Positions 1-9,556 of a DNA stretch of 64,000 bases are shown piece after piece. The stretch spans positions 1,240,001 to 1,304,000 of the forward strand of contig NZ_CP086594.1 in the NCBI RefSeq assembly GCF_020866845.1. The letters are read 5' to 3'. The DNA comes from Sphingomonas radiodurans (GTDB lineage: Bacteria; Pseudomonadota; Alphaproteobacteria; Sphingomonadales; Sphingomonadaceae). How positions within the stretch are numbered: position 1 is the first letter of the stretch; every line of letters starts with the position of its first letter. Below the pieces are notes generated by a model. The model searched no databases, was not told the origin of the DNA, and saw only the letters and a list, made by a program, of their open reading frames with translations. The position numbers and the translations under genes are program-made.

Positions 1-476
1 AGCTGCGCGATATGATCCAGCGCAGATACCGGATTGGCCGCCTGGATTGCCGCCGCGCTCGCCGCCAGATCGCGCCCGAACCCGCTCGTCTCGGCATGGA
101 TCGACCGGACCGTATCGGTGAAGTCGCAGACCTGCAGTTCGGCGCGCGCCATCAGAAGCTCGGCCTGCTCCGCCCGTGCCTGATCCTCGGGATTTTCGGC
201 AACGGGCTCGCGCTGCTCTACGCTTCGCACCGTCGGCGTGACTGCCGCTCCAGCCGTCACCACGCCGCCCAGTTCGGCAATGTCGTGGTGCGACAACCGC
301 ACGCCGCCGTCGGTGAGTCGCGCTACCGACTGGGCGAGCGCTCCTTGAGGATCGGAGAGCACTTGATGAGCAAAGGCGTAATGCGCCGGTTCGGGGCTAA
401 GCCGATGATCGGACAGGAACATGCCAATGGCATCAAAGAGGTTGACCGGATCGGCCTCCGGCATCTTGACCACCAT
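1..476 (-). CDS. N-terminal part of a probable GGDEF-family (diguanylate cyclase) protein, cut by window edge
   Basis: An open frame runs on the minus strand from an ATG at 476 to the left edge without a stop (158 codons). The first 40 residues contain LFDAIGMFLSDHRLSPEP, a start I associate with sphingomonad GGDEF proteins; after that comes an alanine- and glutamate-rich, probably helical stretch. The GGDEF catalytic domain itself would lie outside the window, so the cyclase call rests on recollection of the N-terminal sequence, not on a visible active site. In-frame GTG codons upstream (482 and beyond) are alternative starts. The gene points away from the peroxiredoxin gene's 3' end in the same direction, with about 100 bases between them. 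Confidence 0.45.
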   Translation of the reverse strand, partial: MVVKMPEADPVNLFDAIGMFLSDHRLSPEPAHYAFAHQVLSDPQGALAQSVARLTDGGVRLSHHDIAELGGVVTAGAAVTPTVRSVEQREPVAENPEDQARAEQAELLMARAELQVCDFTDTVRSIHAETSGFGRDLAASAAAIQAANPVSALDHIAQ

Positions 477-575
477 GCCCACGTTCGCCCGCCTCGCCAC
501 CAGCGCATCGCCCCTATCGCGCAACGCTTCCTTGACGACGCTGACTAATGCGCAACCGCTAACATTACGTTGTCG

Positions 576-1112
576 TTACGAGTTGCGCAGCTTGCGCACC
601 GCGTCCAGCGTCAGCGTGACATGCCGCTCGGCGGAGAGGTCATCGTGAACGAACGCGATCCGCCCATCGCGCCCGATGACATAGCTGGTCCGCCGCGTCG
701 CATCGCGCCCCTTGATTTGCCGCCCCAGCGCCACGTCATAGCCGGCGACGACGTTCGGCCCTGCGCTCGCCACGGCGAACTTGCCGGCGCATTCGGTCGA
801 CGAGAACTTCTGCAGATCCTCGACCGGATCGGCCGACATGCCGATCACCGTCGCGCCTGCGGCGCGGAAGTTCGCGACATTCTCAGCAAAGGCGCGCGCC
901 TCGGCATTGCAGCCTGAGGTGAAGGCAGCCGGGAAGAAGTACAGCACCACCGGGCCCTTCTTCAGCTGCTGCGCCAGACTGACCGTCACCACCTTGCCGG
1001 CGATCGCACCGCGCGTCGTGAAGGCGGGCGCCTTGGCACCCACCGTGAGCGCGGCGTTCGCCGGGGCGGCGATCGCGAAAATACCTGCGGCGGCGGCGAT
1101 GATGCGGCGCAT
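576..1112 (-). CDS. Exported peroxiredoxin (AhpC/TSA, BCP-like)
   Basis: A thiol peroxidase that reduces hydrogen peroxide or alkyl hydroperoxides, probably in the periplasm. The 178-residue product begins with a signal peptide (cleavage likely after ANA at residue 20). The peroxidatic cysteine is C68 in the context FPAAFTSGC; C108 (STEC) is a possible resolving cysteine. The thioredoxin-like fold continues to the C-terminus. The ATG at 1112 is chosen over upstream in-frame codons because AGGAG lies a few bases before it and the signal peptide begins right there. Upstream and divergent is the inositol-monophosphatase-family gene. The electron donor is not evident from neighbours. Confidence 0.85.
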   Translation of the reverse strand: MRRIIAAAAGIFAIAAPANAALTVGAKAPAFTTRGAIAGKVVTVSLAQQLKKGPVVLYFFPAAFTSGCNAEARAFAENVANFRAAGATVIGMSADPVEDLQKFSSTECAGKFAVASAGPNVVAGYDVALGRQIKGRDATRRTSYVIGRDGRIAFVHDDLSAERHVTLTLDAVRKLRNS

Positions 1113-1177
1113 GTGAAGCTCTCCTGTGTGTCGCGATGTTCCTAGCGCGCCGCGCAGCACAACGATAGGGCGATGCG

Positions 1178-1984
1178 ATGCCCATCCGCCAAGCCGACCT
1201 CGATCTCGCCCACCGCCTTGCCGACGCCGCAGGCGAGGCAATCCGCCCCTATTTTCGCGGTGAACTTGGTACCGAGACGAAGGCCGATCACTCGCCCGTC
1301 ACGCTCGCCGACCGCGCCGCCGAAGCCGCGATGCGCCGCATCCTCGATGCCGAGGCACCGGGCGACGCCGTCCAGGGCGAGGAATATGGCATCAAGGAAG
1401 GCGTCACTGGTCGCCGCTGGGTGCTCGACCCGATCGACGGCACGCGCAGCTTCACCGTCGGCCGCGCGATCTTCGGCACGCTCGTGGCGCTGGTCGAGGA
1501 TGGCTGGCCGATGATGGGGGTGATCGACCAGCCGATCGCGCGCGAACGCTGGATCGGCGCCGCCGGCCGCCCGACGCTGTTTAACGGCGCCCCGACCCGC
1601 ACCCGCCTCTGCCGCGAGGTCGAGGGCGCGATCCTCGCGACCACCAGCCCGCATTTGTTCTCGGACGACGAGGCAGCGCATTTCATGGCATTGGTCGCGG
1701 CGGTGTCGGGCGGGCACTCGCGGCAGGGGCCAGTCTATGGCGGCGACTGCTACAACTATGGCCTGCTCGCGAGCGGCCATCTCGACGTGGTGTGCGAGGC
1801 CGGGCTTGCGCTCCACGATTTCGCCGCGCTCGTGCCGATTGTCGAGGGTGCGGGCGGGCGGATGTGCGACTGGAACGGTGATCCGCTGACCGAGGCGAGC
1901 ACAGGCCAGGTGCTCGCGATCGGCGATCCCGCCCGGATGGACGAACTGCTCGAGGCGCTCCACGCCGTCCCGCACGCGCATTGA
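1178..1984 (+). CDS. hisN: Histidinol-phosphatase, inositol monophosphatase family
   Basis: A magnesium-dependent phosphatase of the IMPase superfamily; the closest subgroup is the HisN type that removes phosphate from L-histidinol phosphate in histidine synthesis. Metal-binding motifs are GEEYG (67-71), DPIDGTRSF (84-92) and ALHDFAAL (D214), all intact, and the 268-residue length is normal. The substrate cannot be read from the motifs alone; inositol-1-phosphate or another sugar phosphate is possible, as no his genes are nearby. It diverges from the peroxiredoxin gene with about 65 bases between the two start codons. Confidence 0.8.
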   Translation: MPIRQADLDLAHRLADAAGEAIRPYFRGELGTETKADHSPVTLADRAAEAAMRRILDAEAPGDAVQGEEYGIKEGVTGRRWVLDPIDGTRSFTVGRAIFGTLVALVEDGWPMMGVIDQPIARERWIGAAGRPTLFNGAPTRTRLCREVEGAILATTSPHLFSDDEAAHFMALVAAVSGGHSRQGPVYGGDCYNYGLLASGHLDVVCEAGLALHDFAALVPIVEGAGGRMCDWNGDPLTEASTGQVLAIGDPARMDELLEALHAVPHAH

Positions 1985-1993
1985 AGACCACCA

Positions 1994-2097
1994 CCGTTCG
2001 TCCCGAGTAGCCATCGAGCTTGTCGAGATGGCGTATCGAGGGACAGATGTCTCGATACGGGCTCTCGACAAGCTCGAACCCTACTCGACACGAAAGG
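1994..2097. repeat. Palindromic intergenic repeat, family 1 (variant copy)
   Basis: About 100 bases of imperfect inverted repeat. The left half carries CGAGCTTGTCGAGATGGCG and the right half CTCTCGACAAGCTCGAACC, around a centre with a second, smaller inversion (tatcgag/ctcgata). It belongs to the same family as the units at 8556, 10460, 20814 and 28746 but is the most diverged, ending in GACACGAAAGG where the others have the complement of GTTCGTGCTGAGG. It sits between the convergent hisN and AsmA-like genes and could fold in RNA from either side. Confidence 0.8.
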
Positions 2098-2109
2098 TAC
2101 CCGATCGTC

Positions 2110-4224
2110 TCAGAAGATCCCCAGGAACTTCTTCTTCTGTTCCTTGCCCGGCTTCTGCTCGCCCTTCTCATCCTTAGCCGTCGTCCCACGGCCGACATCG
2201 TCGCGCTTCTCGCCGCCGCGCGTCCGCTGCCCCGCCGCCGTCTCACCCTGGAGCACCGGCCCGCAGGCCGCCGACTTCGCATCTCCGACATCGACGAATG
2301 CCAGCACGCCGGCCACCGGCGTAGCGACGATCGCAAGGCCAAGAGCAGCGCCGGCGCGGCCGACCAGCTCGGGGCTGATCACGCTCATTCCCGGGGCAGC
2401 GAAGTGGCCATTCAGGCCGACCGGCGACTGGCCGGAAAACACGCTGAACTTCTTCGCGTCGGCGCGCACTGCCAGGTCGATCGCCTCGGTACGAAAACTG
2501 AAGCCACCGCGCCCGATGATCACGTTCTTGCGCGTGTCGATCAGGATCGGATCCGCCGCCGCAATGCCGCCGCGCACCGTAAAGCCGATCAACCCGCAAT
2601 TGATCGACACTGGCTCCTTGAGCTGGCCAGCGAACATCTTCTGCACGAACGTGCCGATATCGAGCTCGGCGAGCTGTACGTTGCGTGTCGTCAACGAGCC
2701 CTTTGGCATCACGAACGCAATCCGACCGGCTGATGTCGCCAGCGAATCGGCGAAAGAATCGCCGCGCCCGGCCAGCTCGATGCGTCCCTTGATCGTCCCG
2801 CTCGTCCCCGCCTCGGTCACGCCCCAGCCGGCGAGCAACTGCCCCATCGGCGTCGGCGCGAGCCGCACGTCATAGCTGACAGCGCTCGGCCGCTTGCGCG
2901 TGTCGAACACGATGTCGGTGGCGACGTTGCCACGCGCCATTGCGAACGTCAGCGGCGACAGCGCCAGCCGCCCGTCCTTCAGCGCCAGAGTCATGTCGAT
3001 GTTGGAGATCGGCACGCGCTTCGATTTCAGCGTGCGGATCGTCCACTTGAGGTCCGCGTCGAACGCACGCAGCTTCTCGACCGGCAGATCCGAATCGGGG
3101 ATCAGCTTCTGCGGCCCCGCTCCGGTCGCCGCGGCGGCGGCGACGACGCCCTTCGTCTCGACGATATCGGGATTGTAGCCGATGATCGACGCGGCATCGA
3201 TGATGTCGAGGTTGCGCGTGGCAATCGTCGATTCGAGGTGGACGCGATCACCATTGGTCACAGTCAGCAACCCCGAGACGTCGCTCCGCCCTACGGTGCC
3301 GGTCATGCGGGTGAAGCGGTAGACATCGCCGTCCTTCACCATCTGCGCCTTCACGGCGTAACGCCGCGTCTGGGGCATGACGACGCCGATGATGCCGAGC
3401 AGTTCGGACGCGTCACGCCCGCGCGCACGCGTCGCCAGCGGAACGTTCTCGATGTCGGCGATCGAGGGCAGCGTGCCCGACACGTCGATCACGTTGTTCG
3501 CGGCCCAGGCGCGCGCGACCAGCTTGTTCTCACCGCGGTTCGCCGTGGCGTCGGGCGACAGCAGCTGCGCCGTCAGGCGGAATGGCGTCTCGCGCAGCCG
3601 CCCGGTCCCCTCGACGCCGACCGCCTTGCCGATCCGCGCGTCGGTCGAGCGAATGTCGTCGATCTTCAGATCGGCCAGCAACCGCATCCGTGGATCGCGA
3701 TAGCGCACCGTCGTGCCGCGTACCGTCACCTCGTCGATACGCGGGAACTCCAGCGGCTTGCCGCCCTTCTTGTCGCTGAACGTCCACGTATTGGCGGTGT
3801 GGCCGCGGTTCCACTCAAGATCGACCGCGCCATTCACCAGGTCGAGCCAATAGAGCCGGCGCTTGCCGAAGATCAGCGATAGTGGCGCGATCCGAGTGTC
3901 GATCCGTTCGCCGCGGAACAGATAAGGCTGCGTCGCCCAGGCCGGGTTCGCGATCGTGAAGCGCTCGGCATAGAATTTGATTCGCAGCGGCGCGAAATAC
4001 AGCTGGAAATCGCCGCCGACCTTCACCTCGCGGTTGGTCATCCGGCCAACGATCGTCTCGAACGGCCCCTTCAGGAACCGCCCTTTGGTGATGTACAGCA
4101 CCAGCCAGATAAGCGCGGGAATCGCGACGATCGCGATGATGATATTGCGGATGATGCGCCGGCGGCGTTCTCGACGCGGATCGCGCGGGGACGACGCCGG
4201 CGGCTCGATACGCTGAGTCGCCAT
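2110..4224 (-). CDS. AsmA-family membrane-anchored protein
   Basis: A 704-residue AsmA-like protein. Members of this family are anchored in the inner membrane and extend into the periplasm, with proposed roles in outer-membrane assembly or lipid transport. Visible features are a proline- and arginine-rich cytoplasmic N-terminus, one membrane helix at roughly residues 22-44, a long beta-rich periplasmic body, and a charged lysine- and glutamate-rich tail. The ATG at 4224 has ACGGA seven bases upstream; another ATG two codons earlier (4230) is equally possible, and the frame stays open back to 4305. It diverges from rpmI and has no partner genes in its orientation. Confidence 0.8.
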   Translation of the reverse strand: MATQRIEPPASSPRDPRRERRRRIIRNIIIAIVAIPALIWLVLYITKGRFLKGPFETIVGRMTNREVKVGGDFQLYFAPLRIKFYAERFTIANPAWATQPYLFRGERIDTRIAPLSLIFGKRRLYWLDLVNGAVDLEWNRGHTANTWTFSDKKGGKPLEFPRIDEVTVRGTTVRYRDPRMRLLADLKIDDIRSTDARIGKAVGVEGTGRLRETPFRLTAQLLSPDATANRGENKLVARAWAANNVIDVSGTLPSIADIENVPLATRARGRDASELLGIIGVVMPQTRRYAVKAQMVKDGDVYRFTRMTGTVGRSDVSGLLTVTNGDRVHLESTIATRNLDIIDAASIIGYNPDIVETKGVVAAAAATGAGPQKLIPDSDLPVEKLRAFDADLKWTIRTLKSKRVPISNIDMTLALKDGRLALSPLTFAMARGNVATDIVFDTRKRPSAVSYDVRLAPTPMGQLLAGWGVTEAGTSGTIKGRIELAGRGDSFADSLATSAGRIAFVMPKGSLTTRNVQLAELDIGTFVQKMFAGQLKEPVSINCGLIGFTVRGGIAAADPILIDTRKNVIIGRGGFSFRTEAIDLAVRADAKKFSVFSGQSPVGLNGHFAAPGMSVISPELVGRAGAALGLAIVATPVAGVLAFVDVGDAKSAACGPVLQGETAAGQRTRGGEKRDDVGRGTTAKDEKGEQKPGKEQKKKFLGIF

Positions 4225-4379
4225 GTCCATATCCGTCAAAATCGTTTCATGTGCGCATTGGTTGCATTTGGCAGGTGCCGCCGCTAAGGGCCAGCGCTTC
4301 TCCAAGCGAGGTGAACGAACCGCCCGGCTAACAGGGCTGCCGCGGCTGTTCCAGTCTCGCTCGAACTGAAAGGAACAAA

Positions 4380-4583
4380 ATGCCCAAGCTCAAGACGAAG
4401 AGCGGCGTGAAAAAGCGCTTCAAGCTCACTGCTACCGGCCTGCTCAAGCACGGCGTTGCCGGCAAGCGCCATCGCCTCATCACCCACAATGGCAAGTACA
4501 TCCGCCAGAATCGCGGCACCAAGGTGCTGTCGAAGGCCGACACCGCAGCGGTGAAGGCCTGGGCGCCGTACGGCCTGCGTTGA
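4380..4583 (+). CDS. rpmI: 50S ribosomal protein L35
   Basis: A 67-residue basic protein starting [15 protein letters not shown], the typical L35 N-terminus, followed by the [12 protein letters not shown] region. It is a component of the large ribosomal subunit. AAAGGA precedes the ATG. rplT follows after 17 bases, the usual L35-L20 pair. In many bacteria infC (IF-3) lies just upstream, but here the upstream neighbour is a divergent AsmA-like gene, so the operon starts at rpmI or infC has been moved. Confidence 0.98.
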   Translation: MPKLKTKSGVKKRFKLTATGLLKHGVAGKRHRLITHNGKYIRQNRGTKVLSKADTAAVKAWAPYGLR

Positions 4584-4600
4584 GCGAGAGGAACTGAGAT

Positions 4601-4966
4601 ATGGCACGCGTAAAACGGGGCGTAACCACTCGCGCCAAGCACAAGAATATTCTGGAACAGGCCAAGGGTTACCGCGGCCGCCGCAAGAACACGATCCGCG
4701 TCGCGCGGCAGGCCGTCGAAAAGGCCGGCCAGTATGCGTATCGCGATCGCAAGGTGAAGAAGCGCACCTTCCGCGGCCTGTGGATCCAGCGCATCAACGC
4801 CGGCGTCCGCGCCGAGGGGCTGACGTACAGCCAGTTCATGCACGGCCTGAAGCTGGCGGGCGTCGATCTGGACCGGAAGGTCCTGGCCGACATCGCGATG
4901 CACGAAGGCGCCGCATTTAGCGCCATCGTCGCTCAGGCGAAGGCAGCGTTGCCGGCAGCGGCATAA
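4601..4966 (+). CDS. rplT: 50S ribosomal protein L20
   Basis: A 121-residue protein with the L20 hallmarks MARVKRGV, a KGYRGRRKN stretch and the C-terminal [15 protein letters not shown]. It binds 23S rRNA early in large-subunit assembly and in several bacteria represses its own operon. The gene follows rpmI with its own GAGAGG-type ribosome site and ends before a strong hairpin at 4990-5019 that separates it from pheS. Confidence 0.98.
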   Translation: MARVKRGVTTRAKHKNILEQAKGYRGRRKNTIRVARQAVEKAGQYAYRDRKVKKRTFRGLWIQRINAGVRAEGLTYSQFMHGLKLAGVDLDRKVLADIAMHEGAAFSAIVAQAKAALPAAA

Positions 4967-4989
4967 CGCTTTTCGACTGACGCGACACG

Positions 4990-5019
4990 AAGGGCGTGGG
5001 TGGCAACACCCGCGCCCTT
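4990..5019 (+). terminator. Hairpin terminator between rplT and pheS
   Basis: A 12-pair stem (aagggcgtgggt with acccgcgccctt, one G-T pair) closes a six-base loop and is followed by only a short T-run. It lies 24 bases after rplT and 57 before pheS, so it probably ends or attenuates transcription from the ribosomal protein genes. No leader peptide rich in Phe codons is evident around it. Confidence 0.6.
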
Positions 5020-5075
5020 TGCGTGTCCGGCGCACGTGACTACAGCGCCCCCATTCTCTCGTTCGGGCAGGAAGC

Positions 5076-6182
5076 ATGACCGACACTGACGATCTGAAGA
5101 CCCACCTGCTCACCGCCGTCGCGGCGGCGGCGGGGATCGAGGCGCTGGAAACGGTGCGCGTCGAGGCGCTCGGCAAGCAGGGGCGCGTCACCGCGCTGCT
5201 GAAATCGCTCGGCGGCATGTCGCCCGAGGAGCGGCAGGTGCACGGCCCCGCGATTCACGGCCTCCGCGAGGCAGTGACGAACGCCATCGCTGCGCGCAAG
5301 GAGGCGCTCGACGCCGCCGCGCTCGAGGCGAAGCTCGCCGGCGAACGCCTCGACATGACGCTGCCGGTCGATGCGCCGCTCACCGGCACGATCCACCCCG
5401 TCAGCCAAGTGATGGACGAACTCGCCGAGATCTTCGCAGACTTGGGCTTCGCGGTCGCCACCGGCCCCGAGATGGAGACCGACTGGCACAATTTCACCGC
5501 GCTCAACATTCCCGAAAGCCATCCCGCGCGCGCGATGCACGACACCTTCTACCTCGACGGCGAGCAGGGCGCGGAGGATCGCGAGAAGCCGCGCCTGCTG
5601 CGCACGCACACCAGCCCGGTGCAGATCCGCACGATGCTGTCGCAGAAGCCGCCGATCCGTATCATCGCGCCCGGCCGCACGTACCGCTCAGACAGCGACG
5701 CGACGCACACGCCGATGTTCCATCAGGTCGAAGGTCTCGTGATCGACAAGGGGATCACGATGGGCCACCTCAAATGGACGCTCGAAACGTTTCTGAAGGC
5801 ATTCTTCGAGCGCGACGATATCGTGCTGCGCCTGCGCCCAAGCTATTTCCCGTTCACCGAGCCTTCGGCGGAGGTCGACGTCGGCTATACGCTGCAGAAG
5901 GGCAAGCGCGTGATCGGCGGCGGCGGCGATGTTGCGGACGGCGGCTGGATGGAAGTGCTCGGCAGCGGCATGGTCCATCCGAAGGTGATCGCCGCCTGCG
6001 GGCTCGATCCCGAAGAATGGCAGGGCTTCGCCTTCGGCTGCGGCATCGATCGGCTAGCGATGCTGAAATACGGCATGGACGATCTGCGCGCCTTCTTCGA
6101 CGGCGATATTCGCTGGCTCAAGCATTACGGCTTCTCCGCCCTCGACGTCCCGACCTTGTCGGGCGGCGTCGGCGTGGCGTGA
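5076..6182 (+). CDS. pheS: Phenylalanyl-tRNA synthetase alpha subunit
   Basis: Class II catalytic subunit that, with PheT as an alpha2-beta2 tetramer, charges tRNA-Phe. The 368-residue chain has an N-terminal coiled-coil arm (1-85), the motif 2 region with [12 protein letters not shown], and the motif 3 segment [11 protein letters not shown] near the C-terminus. Length and motifs are normal. The ATG at 5076 follows GGCAGGAAGC. pheT begins 13 bases after its stop. Confidence 0.98.
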   Translation: MTDTDDLKTHLLTAVAAAAGIEALETVRVEALGKQGRVTALLKSLGGMSPEERQVHGPAIHGLREAVTNAIAARKEALDAAALEAKLAGERLDMTLPVDAPLTGTIHPVSQVMDELAEIFADLGFAVATGPEMETDWHNFTALNIPESHPARAMHDTFYLDGEQGAEDREKPRLLRTHTSPVQIRTMLSQKPPIRIIAPGRTYRSDSDATHTPMFHQVEGLVIDKGITMGHLKWTLETFLKAFFERDDIVLRLRPSYFPFTEPSAEVDVGYTLQKGKRVIGGGGDVADGGWMEVLGSGMVHPKVIAACGLDPEEWQGFAFGCGIDRLAMLKYGMDDLRAFFDGDIRWLKHYGFSALDVPTLSGGVGVA

Positions 6183-6195
6183 CGGAAACAGACCA

Positions 6196-8547
6196 ATGAA
6201 ATTCACGCTTTCCTGGCTCAAGGATCACCTCGAGACCTCCGCCGCGCTCGACGAGATCGTCGTCGCGCTCACCCGCATCGGGCTCGAGGTCGAGGGTGTC
6301 GACAATCCCGGCGCGAAGCTCGCCGCCTTTCGCATCGCCAAGGTGCTGACCGCCGAGCGCCACCCGCAAGCGGACAAGCTGCAGATTTTGTCGGTCGACG
6401 CCGGAGACGGCCCGCTGCAAGTCGTCTGCGGCGCGCCGAACGCGCGCGCCGGTCTAGTCGGCGTGTTCGGCGCGCCCGGCGCGACGGTGCCCGCGAACGG
6501 CATGGTGCTCAAGGTCGCAGCGATCCGCGGGGTCGAGTCGAACGGCATGATGTGCTCGACGCGCGAGCTGGAACTCGGCGACGATCACGACGGGATCATC
6601 GAGCTCGCAGCAGACGCCCCGGTCGGCGCGACCTACGCCGAATGGGCAGGGCTTAACGATCCGGTGATCGACGTCGCGATCACGCCCAACCGCCAGGATT
6701 GCATGGGCGTCCGCGGCATCGCCCGCGATCTCGCCGCCGCGGGCCTGGGTACGCTGAAGCCGCTGACGGTCGAACCTGTCGAGGGCGGAGGCCCCGGCCC
6801 CGACGTCCGCACCGAAGACCCCGCCGGCTGCCCCGCCTTCTACGCCCAGGGCGTCACCGGCGTCGTCAACGGCTCCGCCCCCGAGTGGCTCGCCAAGCGC
6901 CTGCGCGCGATCGGGCAGAAGCCGATCTCCGCGCTCGTCGACATCACCAACTACGTCACCGTCGATCTCGGCCGCCCGCTGCATGTCTACGACAAGGCGA
7001 CGCTCACCGGCGGCCTCGTCGCGCGCAAGGCCACGTCCGGCGAGACCGTCCTCGCGCTCAACGGCAAGACCTACACGCTCGACGAGAGCATGACCGTCAT
7101 CGTTGACGAAGCGCATGTCCATGACATCGGCGGCATCATGGGCGGCGAGCAATCGGGCGTGTCGGAAACGACCACCGACGTGATCATCGAATGCGCCTTC
7201 TTCGATCCCGATCACATCGCGCGCACCGGGCAGAAGCTGCAGCTCACCAGCGACGCGCGCCAGCGCTTCGAGCGCGGCGTCGATCCCGCGTTCCTCGACG
7301 ACGGCCTTGCGATCGCCACGCGGCTGGTGCTCGATCTGTGCGGCGGCACCGCCACCGGCATCACCCGCGCCGGCGAGCCACCGCTGGGCAAGCGCAACTA
7401 CGCTTACGACCCCACCCGCGCCGAAACGCTCGGCGGCCTCGCGGTCGCGCCCGAACGCCAGCGCGCGATCCTCGAATCGCTCGGCTTCACCGTCACGGAC
7501 GACTGGCAGGTCACCCCGCCAACATGGCGCCGCGACGTGGACGGCACCGCCGATCTGGTCGAGGAAGTGATCCGCATCGAAGGGATCGACAATATCCCCT
7601 CCACCCCGCTCGCGCGCATCCCCGGCGTCGCCACGCCCACCGCAACGCCCGAGCAGAAGCTCGAACGCCGGGTCCGCCGCGCCGCTGCCGCTCGCGGCCT
7701 CGACGAAGCGGTAACGTGGAGCTTCATCTCCGAGGCCGAAGCCGCGCCATTCGGTGGCGGCGCTTTTAGCCTCGCCAATCCGATCAGCGAAGACCTCAAG
7801 GTCATGCGCCCGTCGCTCCTCCCCGGGCTCCTCTCCGCCGCCGCGCGCAACGCGAAGCGCGGCGCAAGCAGCGTGCGGCTATTCGAGATCGGCCGCCGCT
7901 ACCTCGCCGACAAGGAACGCGCGACGCTCGCCCTGATCCTCACTGGCGAGCGCCGCACACGGGGCTGGCAGTCGGGCAAGCCGCAAGGCTTCGACGCGTT
8001 CGACGCCAAGGCCGAAGCGCTTGCCCTCCTCGCCGCCGCCGGCGCCCCGGTCGAGAATTTGCAAGTGTTCGGAGAGGCCGGTGACGCCTGGCACCCCGGC
8101 CAGTCGGGCACGCTGCGGCTCGGGCCGAAGACGGTGCTCGCTGCCTTCGGCATCGTCCACCCGCGCGTAACGAATGCGTTCGACCTCGACGGCAGCGTCG
8201 CGGCAGTCGAACTCTCCCTCGACGCGATCCCCGCCAAGCGGTCCGCCGGCTTCACGCGTCCCGCCTACACGCCGCCCGCACTGCAAGCGGTACGCCGCGA
8301 CTTCGCCTTCCTTGTCCCCCCCGCCCTCGCCGCCGACGCGCTGGTCCGCGCGGTGAAGGGCGCCGACAAGGCCGCGATCGTCTCGGCGCGCGTGTTCGAC
8401 GTCTTCGCGAAGGACGGCGAAACCTCGATGGCAGTCGAAGTGATGCTGCAACCGACCGAAAGGGCGTTCGTCGAGGCCGAATTGAAGGCGATCGCCGACA
8501 AGGTGGTCGCGGCAGCGGGCAAGCTGGGGGCGTCGCTCAGGGGATAA
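6196..8547 (+). CDS. pheT: Phenylalanyl-tRNA synthetase beta subunit
   Basis: The 783-residue beta subunit shows the standard domain order: an N-terminal tRNA-binding OB domain (about 40-150, including HPQADKLQI), B3/B4 editing and B5 domains in the middle (RRDVDGTADLVEEVIRIEG), a catalytic-like domain, and a C-terminal ferredoxin-fold anticodon-binding domain. It is translated right behind pheS. A family 1 repeat starts eight bases after the stop and may help end transcription. Confidence 0.98.
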   Translation: MKFTLSWLKDHLETSAALDEIVVALTRIGLEVEGVDNPGAKLAAFRIAKVLTAERHPQADKLQILSVDAGDGPLQVVCGAPNARAGLVGVFGAPGATVPANGMVLKVAAIRGVESNGMMCSTRELELGDDHDGIIELAADAPVGATYAEWAGLNDPVIDVAITPNRQDCMGVRGIARDLAAAGLGTLKPLTVEPVEGGGPGPDVRTEDPAGCPAFYAQGVTGVVNGSAPEWLAKRLRAIGQKPISALVDITNYVTVDLGRPLHVYDKATLTGGLVARKATSGETVLALNGKTYTLDESMTVIVDEAHVHDIGGIMGGEQSGVSETTTDVIIECAFFDPDHIARTGQKLQLTSDARQRFERGVDPAFLDDGLAIATRLVLDLCGGTATGITRAGEPPLGKRNYAYDPTRAETLGGLAVAPERQRAILESLGFTVTDDWQVTPPTWRRDVDGTADLVEEVIRIEGIDNIPSTPLARIPGVATPTATPEQKLERRVRRAAAARGLDEAVTWSFISEAEAAPFGGGAFSLANPISEDLKVMRPSLLPGLLSAAARNAKRGASSVRLFEIGRRYLADKERATLALILTGERRTRGWQSGKPQGFDAFDAKAEALALLAAAGAPVENLQVFGEAGDAWHPGQSGTLRLGPKTVLAAFGIVHPRVTNAFDLDGSVAAVELSLDAIPAKRSAGFTRPAYTPPALQAVRRDFAFLVPPALAADALVRAVKGADKAAIVSARVFDVFAKDGETSMAVEVMLQPTERAFVEAELKAIADKVVAAAGKLGASLRG

Positions 8548-8555
8548 CGCCCCCT

Positions 8556-8660
8556 CCGTTCGTGCTGAGGAGGCATTGAGCCTGTCGAAATGCCGTCTCG
8601 AAGCACATACCCTTCGAGACGGTGCTTCACCTTCGGCTCAGCACCTCCTCAGGGCGACCG
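8556..8660. repeat. Palindromic intergenic repeat, family 1 (full unit)
   Basis: The unit opens with ccgttcgtgctgaggaggca, runs through gagcctgtcgaaatgccgtc and a central inversion (tcgaagcacataccc ttcgaga), and closes with cagcacctcctcagggcga. It lies between pheT and the aldose epimerase gene, both on the plus strand. The right arm ends about 20 bases before the epimerase start. Confidence 0.85.
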
Positions 8661-8680
8661 GCGTGTTGTATGGAACGCAC

Positions 8681-9556
8681 ATGGCCGACTGGATCACCAT
8701 CGCGAACGAGCATCTCACCGCCGCGATCAACCCGCTCGGCGCCGAGCTGTCGTCGCTGAAGGACGCTGACGGCCGCGAGTTGATGACCAACGCCGATCCC
8801 GCCTTCTGGACCGGCCGCGCGCCGCTGCTCTTTCCCGTCGTCGGCAAACCCGCCGACGAGACGATCCGCGTCGATGGCGGGCTCTATCCAATGAAGCAGC
8901 ACGGCTTCGCCCGCCGCCTGCCCTTCGCCGTGATCGAGCAGGGCAACACCCGCGCGCTGTTCCGGCTCACCGCCAGCGAAGAAACGCGCACCCACTACCC
9001 GTTCGATTTCACGCTGGATGCGCTCTTCCGGCTCGACGACGCGACGCTCTGCATCGAAATCACCATCCACAACCCTGCCGACACCCCCCTACCCGCCAGC
9101 TTCGGCTTCCACCCCGCCTTCGCCTGGCCGCTGCCCTATGGCCGCGACCGCGCCGATCACCGCATCACGTTCGCGCGCGACGAGCCCACCGCCCTGCGCG
9201 TCATCGCCGCCGACGGCACGATCGCGCCCGGTACGAAGCCGTCACCGCTCGACGGCCGCACGCTCGCCCTCGCCGACGATCTGTTCGTGCACGACGCGCT
9301 GGTATGGGATCCGGTCCGCTCGACCCGGGTCTGCTACGGCGCCAGCGACGGCCCCAGCCTCGAGATCGCCTTCCCCGACACGCCAATGCTCGGCATCTGG
9401 ACCAAGCCCGGCGCGCAGTACATCTGCGTCGAGCCCTGGCACGGCATCGCCGACCCCGAAGGCTACGCCGGCGAACTCGCCGACAAGCCCGGCATCTTCC
9501 TCATCCCCCCCGGTGGAGCCAAGCACATCGTCATGTCAGTCACGCGCGTTCCATGA
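8681..9556 (+). CDS. Aldose 1-epimerase family protein
   Basis: A 291-residue galactose-mutarotase-like protein of the subgroup that acts on hexoses or hexose-6-phosphates. Visible signatures are LFPVVGKPADE, KQHGFARRLPF (a conserved His), GFHPAFAWPL (second His) and CVEPWHGIADPEG near the C-terminus. No signal peptide, so cytoplasmic. The ATG at 8681 is preferred; a TTG 18 bases upstream is the only other close option, and further extension would enter the repeat. Its stop overlaps the start of the following methyltransferase gene (ATGA), so the two are translationally coupled. Confidence 0.85.
   Translation: MADWITIANEHLTAAINPLGAELSSLKDADGRELMTNADPAFWTGRAPLLFPVVGKPADETIRVDGGLYPMKQHGFARRLPFAVIEQGNTRALFRLTASEETRTHYPFDFTLDALFRLDDATLCIEITIHNPADTPLPASFGFHPAFAWPLPYGRDRADHRITFARDEPTALRVIAADGTIAPGTKPSPLDGRTLALADDLFVHDALVWDPVRSTRVCYGASDGPSLEIAFPDTPMLGIWTKPGAQYICVEPWHGIADPEGYAGELADKPGIFLIPPGGAKHIVMSVTRVP

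Noticed and set aside
1142..2071. A 309-codon minus-strand frame over hisN
   Set aside because: Antisense shadow of hisN; it also runs into the repeat.
4967..5075. A pheST leader peptide with attenuator
   Set aside because: A hairpin is present but no small open frame with a run of Phe codons is seen.
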